49,420 nt of DNA from an uncultured Alphaproteobacteria bacterium (GCA_934254675.1 CAKQLP010000011.1:1-49420), one strand, 5' to 3'; positions 1 through 7,013 are shown, counted from the stretch's first letter. The notes: a model not told the origin generated them from the sequence alone. Numbers and translations are program-made.

Positions 1-30
1 GAATTTTTAATGCAATGGCAAAAGAAGTAA
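1..30 (+). CDS. Possible 3' end of an upstream gene
   Basis: Frame 1 is open from the first base and ends at TAA 28-30, giving a nine-residue tail EFLMQWQKK. An inverted repeat that could terminate transcription follows at 41-84. Too little is visible to identify the protein; a random open stretch of this length is quite possible. Confidence 0.25.
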   Translation, partial: EFLMQWQKK

Positions 31-40
31 TTTTCACTAA

Positions 41-84
41 AATGTTAAACAATGTTTGAAATCCGAACAAAGTTTAACATTTTT
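41..84 (+). terminator. Weak terminator-like inverted repeat
   Basis: AATGTTAAAC at 41-50 pairs perfectly with GTTTAACATT at 72-81 and is followed by a short T run. The loop is long (21 nt) and the stem is AT-rich, so it is a modest terminator candidate for whatever gene ends near position 30. A second hairpin, CCCCGAA 104-110 with TTCGGGG 116-122, lies just downstream without a T tract. From 123 to 312 I see only AT-rich sequence with two copies of the palindrome GATATATC (225-232 and 249-256). Confidence 0.35.
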
Positions 85-312
85 GAATTTGAGTAAATGT
101 AACCCCCGAATTTTTTTCGGGGCAATTTGCAGAGTTCATTATAGGGCACATTTATCTTAAAGTTTGAAGCATATTTTCAGAACCTACAACCAGACAAAAT
201 CTTGCATAAAAATGCTTAATATAAGATATATCCTTCTCTTCTGTAAAAGATATATCAATGCCGATTTAAATTGTCAAATAAGTATTTACAAGAATAAGTT
301 TTGTAATTATTG

Positions 313-341
313 TTGACTAATTTGAGAAAATAGAGTATTTA
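313..341 (+). promoter_or_regulatory. Sigma70-type promoter for the 374 gene
   Basis: TTGACT (313-318), a 17-bp spacer, and TATTTA (336-341) fit a housekeeping promoter. Transcription would start near 348 and give a leader of about 26 nt. No clear Shine-Dalgarno sequence precedes the ATG at 374. Confidence 0.5.
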
Positions 342-373
342 TTAAATAGTTTTTTATTACTATTTAAATTTTT

Positions 374-850
374 ATGGTTATGGAAAAGTTTAAGTTTGTT
401 GATGCTTCCTTTAAAGAAATCTCTTTGAATGAAACTCAAAAGCAATCTTTTGCTGTGGATTTAGGTGTTCGGCATGGTTATGCTAAACGTTGGCTACCAA
501 TGGAGAATATTCATTTTTTTGTTTCTGCTTACCCATGGGCAAAAGGCTTGGATAAAAAAGAAGCTGAAAAGTTTATCTTCGCCTTGAAGCAAAGAAATCC
601 TGAAGTACAATTCAGCCTTCTCAACCTTGAGCAAATCATCAAATTAAATTTGATGGGAAATATCAATAATTTCCAAATTTTGGATTGTTGGACTTCAAGC
701 TATCGTCTTGATAAACATGGTCGCTTGGAAGGTTTTTGTTCATTGAAAGATGGCCAACAGATTGTTGATTTGGGAGAAAATAAAGCAGATGTATATGTTC
801 TGTTTGGTTTTATCCCGCAACAGGAAAAAGAGATTGTTTTTCCTGAATAA
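374..850 (+). CDS. Hypothetical protein, 158 aa
   Basis: I do not recognise this protein. It is a soluble-looking mixed alpha/beta sequence with no signal peptide, membrane segment or cysteine cluster. It contains aromatic-rich stretches (HFFVSAYPWAK near residue 50 and ILDCWTSSYRLDKHGR near residue 105). The start could be ATG 374 or ATG 380; neither has a convincing ribosome binding site. The gene stands alone between its own promoter (313-341) and a strong terminator (861-912), so it is a monocistronic unit. Function is unknown; calling it a gene rests on the length, the intact promoter-ORF-terminator arrangement and unremarkable codon content. Confidence 0.75.
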   Translation: MVMEKFKFVDASFKEISLNETQKQSFAVDLGVRHGYAKRWLPMENIHFFVSAYPWAKGLDKKEAEKFIFALKQRNPEVQFSLLNLEQIIKLNLMGNINNFQILDCWTSSYRLDKHGRLEGFCSLKDGQQIVDLGENKADVYVLFGFIPQQEKEIVFPE

Positions 851-860
851 ATGTTAAAAC

Positions 861-912
861 CTCTCTTCTAATTGTACAGATTAAATGTATAATTTAGAAG
901 AGAGTTTTTTTT
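861..912 (+). terminator. Rho-independent terminator
   Basis: CTCTCTTCTAA (861-871) pairs perfectly with TTAGAAGAGAG (894-904) and is followed immediately by an eight-T tract. It begins 10 nt after the stop codon of the preceding gene. The rest of the gap to 1052 shows nothing recognisable. Confidence 0.9.
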
Positions 913-1052
913 ATTGCACTTTATGGTTTTGCAATATGCAAGCATAAAAGTATTGGAGAATTCTTTTATTTTTTACATTAAATGACGTTTATTTTAATGT
1001 TATTCCACAGAATAGGGAATTTATACGGAGTAGCAAGAGGTATTTGATGGAT

Positions 1053-1802
1053 TCATTTCCCAGTTAGCGACATAAGTTTGTTGAAAAACAAACGGCGTGA
1101 CGCTTCATTTTTTTGTAATATTTGCGCGGTTTGAAAAGTATTGCTTATAACTTTAGCCAATACATCTCCGCGGTCTTCATAGTGGACGCCGGAAAGAATC
1201 ACTTTTCCTCGCCCATAAGAACATGAAATGACGGCGGGCTTAAATTCTTGCAAATTATAGCGAGCCAAGACTTCTATGTTTTCGGTTTGGGCAAGTTCAA
1301 AATAGGGACCGCCGTGGTAGTGCGTGGTGATGATGTTTCCCTCGTTGTCCAATAGTTCAACGGCCGCAGATGAGGTTGGGTTTTTGGAAAAAGGTTCAAT
1401 ACCCAATTCTTTGTACAAAGTGCCGATTGCTTTAGCGTCAATCAAGTCTAACTTATATTCTTCAACAATACTTGATTCCGGAATGTCTTTTTCAAATTCT
1501 GTTTGACGGCAGGCATAATAAGCTCCGGCACAAATGCCGTAATAGATGCCGCCATTTTGGATATATCGGCGGATTTTATCATTTCCAAGCGTTTCTAATT
1601 TATGGCGATAGGGGGTGCTTGCTCCTCCCGGCATAAAAAATGCCAAAACATTCTGGTTTAAGGCATTGTCTTTGATAATACTTGTAGCATCAACTAAGTC
1701 GATTTTGCATTTTTTCGGAATAAAATAAGCGCGAAGTTCCTGCTCCAAAATAGTTGTGTCGGCGCAGCCATAATCTTTGTATATTAAAATCTGATTTCTC
1801 AT
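1053..1802 (-). CDS. BPL_N-type, class I glutamine amidotransferase-fold protein
   Basis: This 249-aa protein resembles the stand-alone biotin-protein-ligase N-terminal domain family (BPL_N), a class I glutamine-amidotransferase-like fold. Visible marks are the MPGG turn at residues 57-60, the nucleophile elbow GICAG at 89-93 with Cys91, the THYHGGPYFE segment near residue 160, and a C-terminal GRGKVILSGVHYE motif. There is no biotin ligase catalytic domain. In the family the substrate is generally unknown, so a hydrolase or amidotransferase role is inference. The gene is divergent from the DNA-repair gene at 1866 and its promoter would place the mRNA 5' end at or next to the ATG, with no Shine-Dalgarno sequence. 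Confidence 0.8.
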   Translation of the reverse strand: MRNQILIYKDYGCADTTILEQELRAYFIPKKCKIDLVDATSIIKDNALNQNVLAFFMPGGASTPYRHKLETLGNDKIRRYIQNGGIYYGICAGAYYACRQTEFEKDIPESSIVEEYKLDLIDAKAIGTLYKELGIEPFSKNPTSSAAVELLDNEGNIITTHYHGGPYFELAQTENIEVLARYNLQEFKPAVISCSYGRGKVILSGVHYEDRGDVLAKVISNTFQTAQILQKNEASRRLFFNKLMSLTGK

Positions 1803-1808
1803 GTGTTT

Positions 1809-1837
1809 TTTATAATATTGACAAGTTGTTTTAGCAA
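1809..1837 (-). promoter_or_regulatory. Promoter for the BPL_N gene (leaderless?)
   Basis: Read on the minus strand, TTGCTA (1837-1832), a 17-bp spacer and TATAAA (1814-1809) form a good promoter. The predicted start of transcription falls near 1802-1803, the first base of the ATG, so the mRNA may be leaderless. It overlaps the oppositely directed promoter at 1818-1846. Confidence 0.5.
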
Positions 1838-1846
1838 GTATTATGT
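1818..1846 (+). promoter_or_regulatory. Promoter for the alkyltransferase gene
   Basis: TTGACA (1818-1823), 17-bp spacer, TTATGT (1841-1846). It overlaps the divergent minus-strand promoter base for base, so RNA polymerase probably cannot occupy both at once. The RBS AGGAG at 1853-1857 precedes the ATG at 1866. Confidence 0.6.
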
Positions 1847-1865
1847 TTTAAAAGGAGAAAATAAT

Positions 1866-2393
1866 ATGTTTTATGACATTTATAGTGATTCACCGGTCGG
1901 GCGTTTACTTTTATTGAGCGACGGCGAAAGCTTAACAGGTTTGCAAATGGAAGGGCAACGTTACAACCATATTGAAAAAGGTTTGGTGCAATCTAAAAAT
2001 TTGCCGATATTTTTACAGGTAAAAGAATGGTTGGATGAGTACTGGCAAGGAAATAGACCAGATATTGCGGGCTTGTCGTTAAAAATGCAAGGAAGCGCAT
2101 TTCAGCAAAAAGTATGGTCTATTTTGCAAACAATTCCGTATGGCAGATATATTACATATGGTGATATTGCTAAACAAATTTCTCAAATAGTGGGTAAACC
2201 TAAAATGTCTGCACAGGCTGTCGGCGGAGCGGTGGGGCATAATCCGATTTGTATTATTGTTCCTTGCCATCGAGTCATCGGCGCTCATGGCAATTTGACC
2301 GGATATGACGGCGGAATTGATAAAAAAATTATTTTACTGCGTCACGAGGGGGTTGATATGGCAAAGTTTTCATTATCTAAAAAACATTATTGA
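1866..2393 (+). CDS. ogt: Methylated-DNA-[protein]-cysteine S-methyltransferase
   Basis: This 175-aa suicide repair enzyme moves an alkyl group from O6-alkylguanine (or O4-alkylthymine) onto its own cysteine. The C-terminal half carries the family signature: a helix-turn-helix region around IPYGRYITYGDIA (90-102), then AVGGAVGHNPICIIVPCHRV with the acceptor Cys134 in PCHR and the following GxxxGYxGG loop. The 175-residue length is normal for Ogt/MGT. The reading frame is open back to 1803, but the ATG at 1866 has an AGGAG eight bases upstream and matches the usual N-terminus (MFYDIYSDSPVG). It is monocistronic and divergent from the BPL_N gene. The symbol could equally be mgt; activity of the acceptor site is assured by motif only. 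Confidence 0.93.
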   Translation: MFYDIYSDSPVGRLLLLSDGESLTGLQMEGQRYNHIEKGLVQSKNLPIFLQVKEWLDEYWQGNRPDIAGLSLKMQGSAFQQKVWSILQTIPYGRYITYGDIAKQISQIVGKPKMSAQAVGGAVGHNPICIIVPCHRVIGAHGNLTGYDGGIDKKIILLRHEGVDMAKFSLSKKHY

Positions 2394-2433
2394 ACAGAAA
2401 TCGAAATTTTTCGGTTTATTTTAATAAAAAAGA

Positions 2434-2508
2434 TGGTAGTTCTGGGCAGAGTTGAACTGCCGACCCATCCATGTGAAGGATATGTGATAACCGTTTCACC
2501 ACAGAACT
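2434..2508 (-). tRNA. tRNA-Val (anticodon CAC)
   Basis: On the minus strand a full cloverleaf can be drawn: acceptor AGTTCTG / CAGAACT, D arm with GGTGAAACGGTTATCAC, anticodon stem TATCC/GGATG around loop TTCACAT (anticodon CAC, reading GUG), T stem GGCAG/CTGCC around TTCAACT, discriminator A and an encoded CCA (2436-2434). It is the downstream member of a two-tRNA transcript and is followed on its strand by TCTTTTTTATT. Confidence 0.93.
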
Positions 2509-2532
2509 ATACAAAAGTTCTAAAAAATTAAT

Positions 2533-2607
2533 TGGTAGTTCCGCGCAGAGTTGAACTGCAGACTCATCCATGTCAAGGATACGTGATAACCGTTTCACCA
2601 CGGAACT
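2533..2607 (-). tRNA. tRNA-Val (anticodon GAC)
   Basis: The minus-strand cloverleaf is nearly identical to its neighbour: acceptor AGTTCCG/CGGAACT, loop TTGACAT giving anticodon GAC (reads GUC and GUU), T loop TTCAACT, encoded CCA at 2535-2533. The two genes are 24 bp apart and clearly arose by duplication with a changed wobble base. Confidence 0.94.
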
Positions 2608-2620
2608 AAAAACTAAATGT

Positions 2621-2648
2621 ATCATAATCACATTTTTAATCTTGTCAA
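2621..2648 (-). promoter_or_regulatory. Promoter of the tRNA-Val pair
   Basis: On the minus strand TTGACA (2648-2643), 16-bp spacer, TATGAT (2626-2621). The start would be near 2614, seven bases before the mature 5' end of tRNA-Val(GAC). Near-consensus strength suits a stable-RNA operon. Confidence 0.75.
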
Positions 2649-2748
2649 ATCTAAATTTATAAAAATTAAAATTTGTTAAAAACATCTTGAATTTTAAATT
2701 TATATAACTAAAACAACCAATTGAATCTTTTGAAGGAGTGTAATAGTC

Positions 2749-3897
2749 ATGAGAAAATGGAGTTTATACACTTTAGCTTTTGGAACATTCGGCCTTGGAA
2801 TGGCGGAATTCGGCATGATGAGTATTTTGTCGGAAGCGGCAAAGGAATTGCAGATTTCAATTCCGGATGCCGGTCATTTTATTTCAGCATACGCATTAGG
2901 TGTTTGTTTTGGCGCAATAGCACTTGTTTTTTTTGCTAAAGGTCATTCTCTTAAATCCTTGCTAATCGGTTTGGTGTTGGTTATGTGTTTTGGTAATATG
3001 TTGGCGGCAGTTGCTCCGAATTATGGTTTTATGGTGCTGGCTCGCTTTATTTCAGGATTGCCGCACGGAGGATATTTCGGTGTTGCCGGAATTATGGCAA
3101 AGCGTTTGGCTTCAAAGAAAAAACAGGTGCAAGCGGTTGCAATTATGATTTCAGGTATGACGGTGGCTAATTTATTGGGCATTCCGCTGGCCTCATATAT
3201 TACACATATTATTTCATGGCATATGTTGTTTGCTGTGATTGTCAGTTGGGGATTGTGGACGGTTTATTGTATTCATAAATGGGTGCCGAATGTTTCGTCG
3301 GTGCAATCGGCAGATTTTAAATCTCAGTTCGCTTTTTTAAAAAAGCCGTTGCCATGGTTTTTGCTGGCAACAATTATGGTAGGAAACGGCGGAATTTTCT
3401 GTTGGTACAGTTATATAAACCCAATTATGTTAAATGAAGCAGGCTACACCGCCGGTGATATGTCTGTCATTATGGCGATAGCCGGTTTGGGAATGGTTAT
3501 GGGAAACATGTTCAGTGGTAAGTTGTCCCTTTATATGTCTCCGGTCAAATTAATTGTTTTGATGCTGTTGCTTATGTTGATTTCTTCTGTGTCTATGATT
3601 TTGTGGGCATCAAGTTCTTCATTTGTTTTGCTGATAATGTTTGTTGGCGTTTTTGGCTTGTTTGGTGTTTCCGGTCCGGAACAATATTTGATTATTGATA
3701 CGGCGAAAGGGGGAGAAATTTTGGGCGCATCAGGCGCGCAAGTGGCTTTTAATTTAGGAAACGCTATTGGCGCGTATATGGGCGGAATTCCTTTGACTTT
3801 GGGATACTCCTATGCCTATTCGGCGATTCCGGGGGTGTTTTTAATTGTTTTCGGTTTAATTGCGATTTATTATTTTGAACGGCTGTATGCAAAATAA
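2749..3897 (+). CDS. MFS transporter, AraJ/DHA1-type exporter
   Basis: A 382-aa integral membrane protein with about twelve hydrophobic helices. The N-terminus (SLYTLAFGTFGLGMAEFGMM), the LARFISGLPHGGYFGVAG stretch near residue 100 and the VFGLFGVSGPEQYLI segment near 300 match the AraJ/YdhP-type arabinose-efflux-permease group of the drug:H+ antiporter (DHA1) family. Substrates in this group are mostly unproven; sugar or drug efflux driven by protons is the family expectation. Start: ATG 2749 has AAGGAG ten bases upstream. It is a single gene, divergent from the tRNA pair and convergent with the lipoprotein gene, sharing a bidirectional terminator. Confidence 0.88.
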   Translation: MRKWSLYTLAFGTFGLGMAEFGMMSILSEAAKELQISIPDAGHFISAYALGVCFGAIALVFFAKGHSLKSLLIGLVLVMCFGNMLAAVAPNYGFMVLARFISGLPHGGYFGVAGIMAKRLASKKKQVQAVAIMISGMTVANLLGIPLASYITHIISWHMLFAVIVSWGLWTVYCIHKWVPNVSSVQSADFKSQFAFLKKPLPWFLLATIMVGNGGIFCWYSYINPIMLNEAGYTAGDMSVIMAIAGLGMVMGNMFSGKLSLYMSPVKLIVLMLLLMLISSVSMILWASSSSFVLLIMFVGVFGLFGVSGPEQYLIIDTAKGGEILGASGAQVAFNLGNAIGAYMGGIPLTLGYSYAYSAIPGVFLIVFGLIAIYYFERLYAK

Positions 3898-3901
3898 AAT
3901 A

Positions 3902-3940
3902 ACTAAAAATCCCCGTTTTTCTTAAATAGGGATTTTTAGT
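3902..3940. terminator. Bidirectional terminator
   Basis: ACTAAAAATCCC (3902-3913) pairs with GGGATTTTTAGT (3929-3940). The stem is A/T-flanked on both sides and lies between two convergent genes, so it probably ends transcription in both directions. Confidence 0.75.
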
Positions 3941-3952
3941 AAAAATTAAGAA

Positions 3953-4255
3953 TTATTTTCCGCTTAGGGTTTTCAAATTATTAATGATATTTGTCGCCGC
4001 TGTTTGGGATTCCTCGCTTATGCCGGCGGCTTGTAAGGCAAGCTTTTTCAAGCAGGTATTTGTTATGTCTTTAGAGGTTTCACTTACGGTTTTGACAAAG
4101 AGCGTTCCGTTATAAAGACGGTTGTTGGCTTCATTAAGCATACAGGCTTGCATTTTTTGCCGAGGGGTGGAATCTGCTGTTGTGGCGGTGTACTGAGAAA
4201 TGTTTTCACAAGCGTTTAAAAGCAGTAATGCTGCTAAAAAGTAAATTTTTTTCAT
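3953..4255 (-). CDS. Small lipoprotein, function unknown
   Basis: The 100-aa product begins with a classic lipoprotein signal: MKK, a hydrophobic stretch, and lipobox LNAC at 13-16 with Cys16 as the lipidation site. The mature part is about 85 residues, with three further cysteines (in QACMLNEA, NTCLKKL) and a C-terminal helix ending in NNLKTLSGK. It would be anchored in the outer or inner membrane facing the periplasm. AAAGG lies six bases before the ATG. I know no family for it. It is convergent with the MFS gene and lies downstream of the small membrane protein gene on the same strand, but a strong terminator separates them. Confidence 0.8.
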   Translation of the reverse strand: MKKIYFLAALLLLNACENISQYTATTADSTPRQKMQACMLNEANNRLYNGTLFVKTVSETSKDITNTCLKKLALQAAGISEESQTAATNIINNLKTLSGK

Positions 4256-4317
4256 TTTTTTCCTTTTCCATAAAATGTTTTGATGTCAGAGATAGCGTAA
4301 TTCGGTTAATAAATTAT

Positions 4318-4360
4318 AAAAAAAATCTCTCTTTAAATGTATTAAAGAGAGATTTTTTTT
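4318..4360 (-). terminator. Strong Rho-independent terminator
   Basis: A 19-bp perfect stem, arms 4318-4336 and 4342-4360 (core ATCTCTCTTTAA / TTAAAGAGAGAT), with a 5-nt loop and an eight-base A/T tail on either side. It begins two bases past the stop codon of the minus-strand membrane protein gene. Confidence 0.92.
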
Positions 4361-4361
4361 C

Positions 4362-4781
4362 TTAAATTTTCATTTCTTTTTTCAGTCTGTCGAAGGTAGG
4401 TGTCTCCATTAAATGGTATTTAATTAAAAACAGATAGCTCCCACAATAGCAAAGAAATGGCAAAATTAACCAGCTGGACACAAAAACAATTCCTGAAAAA
4501 AGATAACAGAAATACCTGCTTTTCTTTCTTTTGTGAATATATTCAGGTTTGGGCAAGTTATCATATTTGTATTGCCATTCCGCTTTCAGCAAATAGGTTT
4601 TGTATAAACTATTGATAGCCAAGGCGGCAACCGGAATAAAAACAATAGAGGACAAAGGCAAAAAGGCGCGATAATCAGCAAAACTATTATCTGTAAAAAG
4701 GACAACGGCTGAAAACACTGCTAAAATAATGCCAAGTCCAAGCCAAAAAAGGCTTACCAGAAAAACTCCAGACTGCTTCAT
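4362..4781 (-). CDS. Small integral membrane protein, unknown
   Basis: A 139-aa protein with about four hydrophobic segments (residues roughly 7-29, 40-60, 88-112 and 108-122, the last two possibly a single hairpin) and a basic loop containing HKRKKSRYF between them. A mostly charged C-terminus (FDRLKKEMKI) is probably cytoplasmic. I do not recognise a family. It has its own promoter and terminator, so it is a monocistronic unit. There is no visible Shine-Dalgarno sequence ahead of the ATG, so the start is chosen only because it is the first ATG after the promoter. Confidence 0.72.
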   Translation of the reverse strand: MKQSGVFLVSLFWLGLGIILAVFSAVVLFTDNSFADYRAFLPLSSIVFIPVAALAINSLYKTYLLKAEWQYKYDNLPKPEYIHKRKKSRYFCYLFSGIVFVSSWLILPFLCYCGSYLFLIKYHLMETPTFDRLKKEMKI

Positions 4782-4813
4782 AATGAATATTTTTATAATT
4801 AATAAGTATATAT

Positions 4814-4842
4814 ATTTTAGGTAATTTGTATTTTTTTGTCAA
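4814..4842 (-). promoter_or_regulatory. Promoter for the 4362-4781 gene
   Basis: On the minus strand TTGACA (4842-4837), 17-bp spacer, TAAAAT (4819-4814). Transcription would begin near 4807, leaving a short AT-rich leader. Confidence 0.65.
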
Positions 4843-5054
4843 TAAGATTATTGCAGATTTTTAGCGGTGATTTTTGTGCGTAACGAATCGTTGAACATAA
4901 AATGTTACTAAAAAAATATTTTTTTACAGTATGCCGTGTATTTATAGGGGTAGATACATTAAAATGAACTGTTTTTATACACTCAGTTATATATAAAGAA
5001 GTTTAAATTATAATTATCCGATTGTGATTATGTAACATTTTAATCATTTAGTGT
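4843..5054. other. AT-rich gap with an inverted repeat
   Basis: This is the middle of a 336-bp stretch without a gene. AAAATGTTAC at 4899-4908 is the inverse of GTAACATTTT at 5032-5041, 123 bp apart; a small palindrome AACGAATCGTT sits at 4882-4892. The downstream arm ends 13 bp before the -35 box of the XRE gene, so the repeats could be regulator sites, but nothing proves it. Confidence 0.3.
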
Positions 5055-5083
5055 TTGACAAATTCTTGAGTTGAGGCTATATG
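5055..5083 (+). promoter_or_regulatory. Promoter of the XRE-trmB pair
   Basis: TTGACA (5055-5060), 17-bp spacer, TATATG (5078-5083). Leader of about 28 nt to the ATG at 5118, which has a GAGGTGA Shine-Dalgarno sequence. Confidence 0.65.
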
Positions 5084-5117
5084 GGTATAGTGTATTTGAG
5101 TTATGAGGTGAAAAAAT

Positions 5118-5633
5118 ATGACAGAAACAAGATCTCTTAGAGGAAGAGTTAATGATAACGAACCAAATCCGGTTGATGTGCATGTGGGCAACAGAATTCG
5201 TTTACGCCGCACAATTTTGCATATTACTCAGCAACAAATGGCTGAGATGCTTGGACTAACTTTTCAGCAAATACAGAAATATGAAAAAGGCATGAACCGC
5301 GTTGGCGCAAGCAGACTTTGGGATATTAGCCGAGTTTTGGAAGTGCCGATGGGCTTTTTCTTTGAGGACATGGATGAGGATGTTGTTAAAAACAGTCCGC
5401 GTATGTTGGGCAAAAATCAAAGTGAAAAAAATTATTACTTTGAAGAAGATAAACGTTCCTTTGATGATGATCCGATGAAACGTAAAGAAACATTGGAGTT
5501 GGTTCGCGCTTATTACAAAATTCCTAATCGTTCCATTGCTCGAAATTTGTTTAATTTGATGGTGGCTTTGTCAAAATCAAACAGCAATATGGCAATGGCC
5601 GAAAAAGACGTTGCTGATGATGCAAAATTTTAG
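5118..5633 (+). CDS. XRE-family helix-turn-helix regulator
   Basis: A 171-aa DNA-binding protein. The Cro/C1-type helix-turn-helix covers about residues 21-80: VGNRIRLRRTILHITQQQMA, then the recognition region GLTFQQIQKYEKGMNRVGAS and the VLEVPMGFFFED end of the domain. This exact style is widespread in alphaproteobacteria. The C-terminal 80 residues are acidic and then helical (ETLELVRAYYKIPNRSIARN). It overlaps the start of trmB, so the two are translationally coupled. In many relatives such a regulator lies in an lnt-XRE-metK-trmB-rimP cluster; here metK is not present between them. Target genes are unknown. Confidence 0.85.
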   Translation: MTETRSLRGRVNDNEPNPVDVHVGNRIRLRRTILHITQQQMAEMLGLTFQQIQKYEKGMNRVGASRLWDISRVLEVPMGFFFEDMDEDVVKNSPRMLGKNQSEKNYYFEEDKRSFDDDPMKRKETLELVRAYYKIPNRSIARNLFNLMVALSKSNSNMAMAEKDVADDAKF

Positions 5634-6369
5634 TCAGAACGAACAAAATGAAAAGCCAAAATTTTTTGGCAGGAGGAAAGGTCGAACAATCCACAAAGCG
5701 AAAAGTTTTTTGTTGGAAAAGTTTTTGCCTCGGATTAAGTTTGATGTTTCCTCTAAAAGTTTTTTAAATGATTATTTTTCAAATTCTCAAAAAAGAAACG
5801 CTTTAGAAATTGGTTTTGGTGATGGCAGCCATTTGGCTGCTATGGCCAAATGCCAAACCGATACAAATTTTATTGGCGTTGAAGTTTATAAAAATGGTGT
5901 GGCCAACTTGCTTTCTCTGCTAACCGGAGTGACAGAGGGAGGAGAGAAGGATTTGCCGGAAAATGTTCAGTTGGAAAGCGGACGTGTTGACAATGTCAGA
6001 GTATATGATGATGATGTGCGAATTTTGTTTTCCAGTCTTCCGAATCAATGTTTTGATAAAATATATTTGTTGTTTCCGGATCCGTGGCCAAAGAAAAAAC
6101 ATGAAAATCGCCGTTTTATCAACCCCGAAAATTTAAAAGAATTGGCTAGATTGCTAAAGAAAGACGGAATTCTTCAAATCGCGACAGATCATGCTGTGTA
6201 CAAAAAATGGGTTTTGCAGGTTATGTCGAAAGACGTAAATTTTGTATGGACGGCAAAGTGTTCGGATGATTGGCGCAATCCTCCGGCTGATTGGTTTGAA
6301 ACAAAGTATCAGCGAAAAGCCATTCGAGAGGGACGAAAACCTGTCTTTTTCGAGTATAAAAGGGTTTAA
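5617..6369 (+). CDS. trmB: tRNA (guanine-N7-)-methyltransferase
   Basis: This 250-aa SAM-dependent enzyme makes m7G at position 46 of tRNA. The SAM site is LEIGFGDGSHLAAMA; the family signature FPDPWPKKKHENRRF and the later LQIATDHAVYKKW segment are intact. The frame opens at TTG 5611, but ATG 5617 or ATG 5620 are more plausible starts; both lie inside the end of the XRE gene and have no clear ribosome binding site, which points to re-initiation. The basic N-terminus (RRKGRTIHKAKSF) fits tRNA binding. Its stop codon overlaps the stop of the convergent RHH gene. Confidence 0.93.
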   Translation: MMQNFSQNEQNEKPKFFGRRKGRTIHKAKSFLLEKFLPRIKFDVSSKSFLNDYFSNSQKRNALEIGFGDGSHLAAMAKCQTDTNFIGVEVYKNGVANLLSLLTGVTEGGEKDLPENVQLESGRVDNVRVYDDDVRILFSSLPNQCFDKIYLLFPDPWPKKKHENRRFINPENLKELARLLKKDGILQIATDHAVYKKWVLQVMSKDVNFVWTAKCSDDWRNPPADWFETKYQRKAIREGRKPVFFEYKRV

Positions 6370-6656
6370 CGTATCATTTCTTTGAGGGCGGCGGTGATGG
6401 ATGAAGAATCCGGCGCATAGGAGTAGTTTTGTCCTTTTTTTGCTAAATCATGCAAATATAATATGGAAAAAAGGCGGACAGAAGGGGTTAGTCCTAAGTT
6501 AGGATCTTTCTTTTTATCTATAAGTTCCAATAGCTGTTTGCGTTTTAGATTTTCACGGATGCAAATTCTATCTAAAACATACCATTCTGATTTTGCTAAA
6601 CGCATGCTTGTCTTGCGATTGCAAATGGATATAACTCTATTTTGTAAAACGGTCAT
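6366..6656 (-). CDS. Ribbon-helix-helix protein (RHH_4-like)
   Basis: A 96-aa protein resembling the alphaproteobacterial RHH_4 group: a short beta strand (ISICNRKTSMRLAKSEW) followed by two helices (WYVLDRICIREN; LKRKQLLELIDKKK) and the typical SVRLFSILYLHDLA end of the domain. Such proteins dimerise into a small DNA-binding fold; their targets are not established. AAGGAA precedes the ATG. The 3' end interlocks with trmB: both stop codons are read from the same TTAA at 6366-6369, leaving no room for a terminator between the convergent genes. Confidence 0.75.
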   Translation of the reverse strand: MTVLQNRVISICNRKTSMRLAKSEWYVLDRICIRENLKRKQLLELIDKKKDPNLGLTPSVRLFSILYLHDLAKKGQNYSYAPDSSSITAALKEMIR

Positions 6657-6822
6657 TTTATGTTCCTTAAAGTTGTATTCATTGTAATATAAACCATATA
6701 AATAATTTTTGCAACCAAAAAGTTATACTTTATTATGTTTCATCTGTATTCTATAATTTAGACTCTAAATAGACTCAATTTAAAATTTCTGTCATTTTTT
6801 TTAAAAAATACGCATTTTTTGC

Positions 6823-6851
6823 TTGCATCGGGGGCGCTGTTGTGGTATATA
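6823..6851 (+). promoter_or_regulatory. Promoter of the S10-spc operon
   Basis: TTGCAT (6823-6828), 17-bp spacer, TATATA (6846-6851). It is preceded by TTTTTTGCTTGCA (6815-6827), a motif that occurs again exactly upstream of the SRP RNA gene (21541-21553). Between 6657 and 6814 I see only AT-rich DNA. Confidence 0.55.
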
Positions 6852-6857
6852 CACGCT

Positions 6858-7013
6858 ACAACAATTGTTTTGAGGGGGTCGCCCCGCAGCGAAGCAAATA
6901 TAAAATATAGTGCAAACCTTTGTTGCGAAAGAGTTTGCTGAATGTAACAAATTTAGATGGCAGATAACCATTATGGTGATTTTTGCCGTTTAGCTATAGG
7001 AAAAGTATAAAAA
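6858..7013 (+). promoter_or_regulatory. Long structured 5' leader of rpsJ
   Basis: If the promoter at 6823-6851 is right, the mRNA has a leader of about 155 nt. It contains a GGGG-TCG-CCCC hairpin (6875-6885) and a larger one, GCAAAC (6912-6917) with GTTTGC (6933-6938) plus inner TTT/AAA pairs, around loop GTTGCG. In E. coli the S10 leader is bound by L4 to regulate the operon; whether this leader does anything similar is not known. The RBS TAGGAAAAG (6997-7005) lies before ATG 7014. Confidence 0.4.

Noticed and set aside
104..122. CCCCGAA...TTCGGGG hairpin as a terminator
   Set aside because: It has no T tract on either strand and no gene ending just before it, so its role cannot be stated.
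2416..2685. Minus-strand 89-codon frame with a duplicated peptide
   Set aside because: It is the translation of the two tandem tRNA-Val genes; the internal duplication is simply the two tRNAs.
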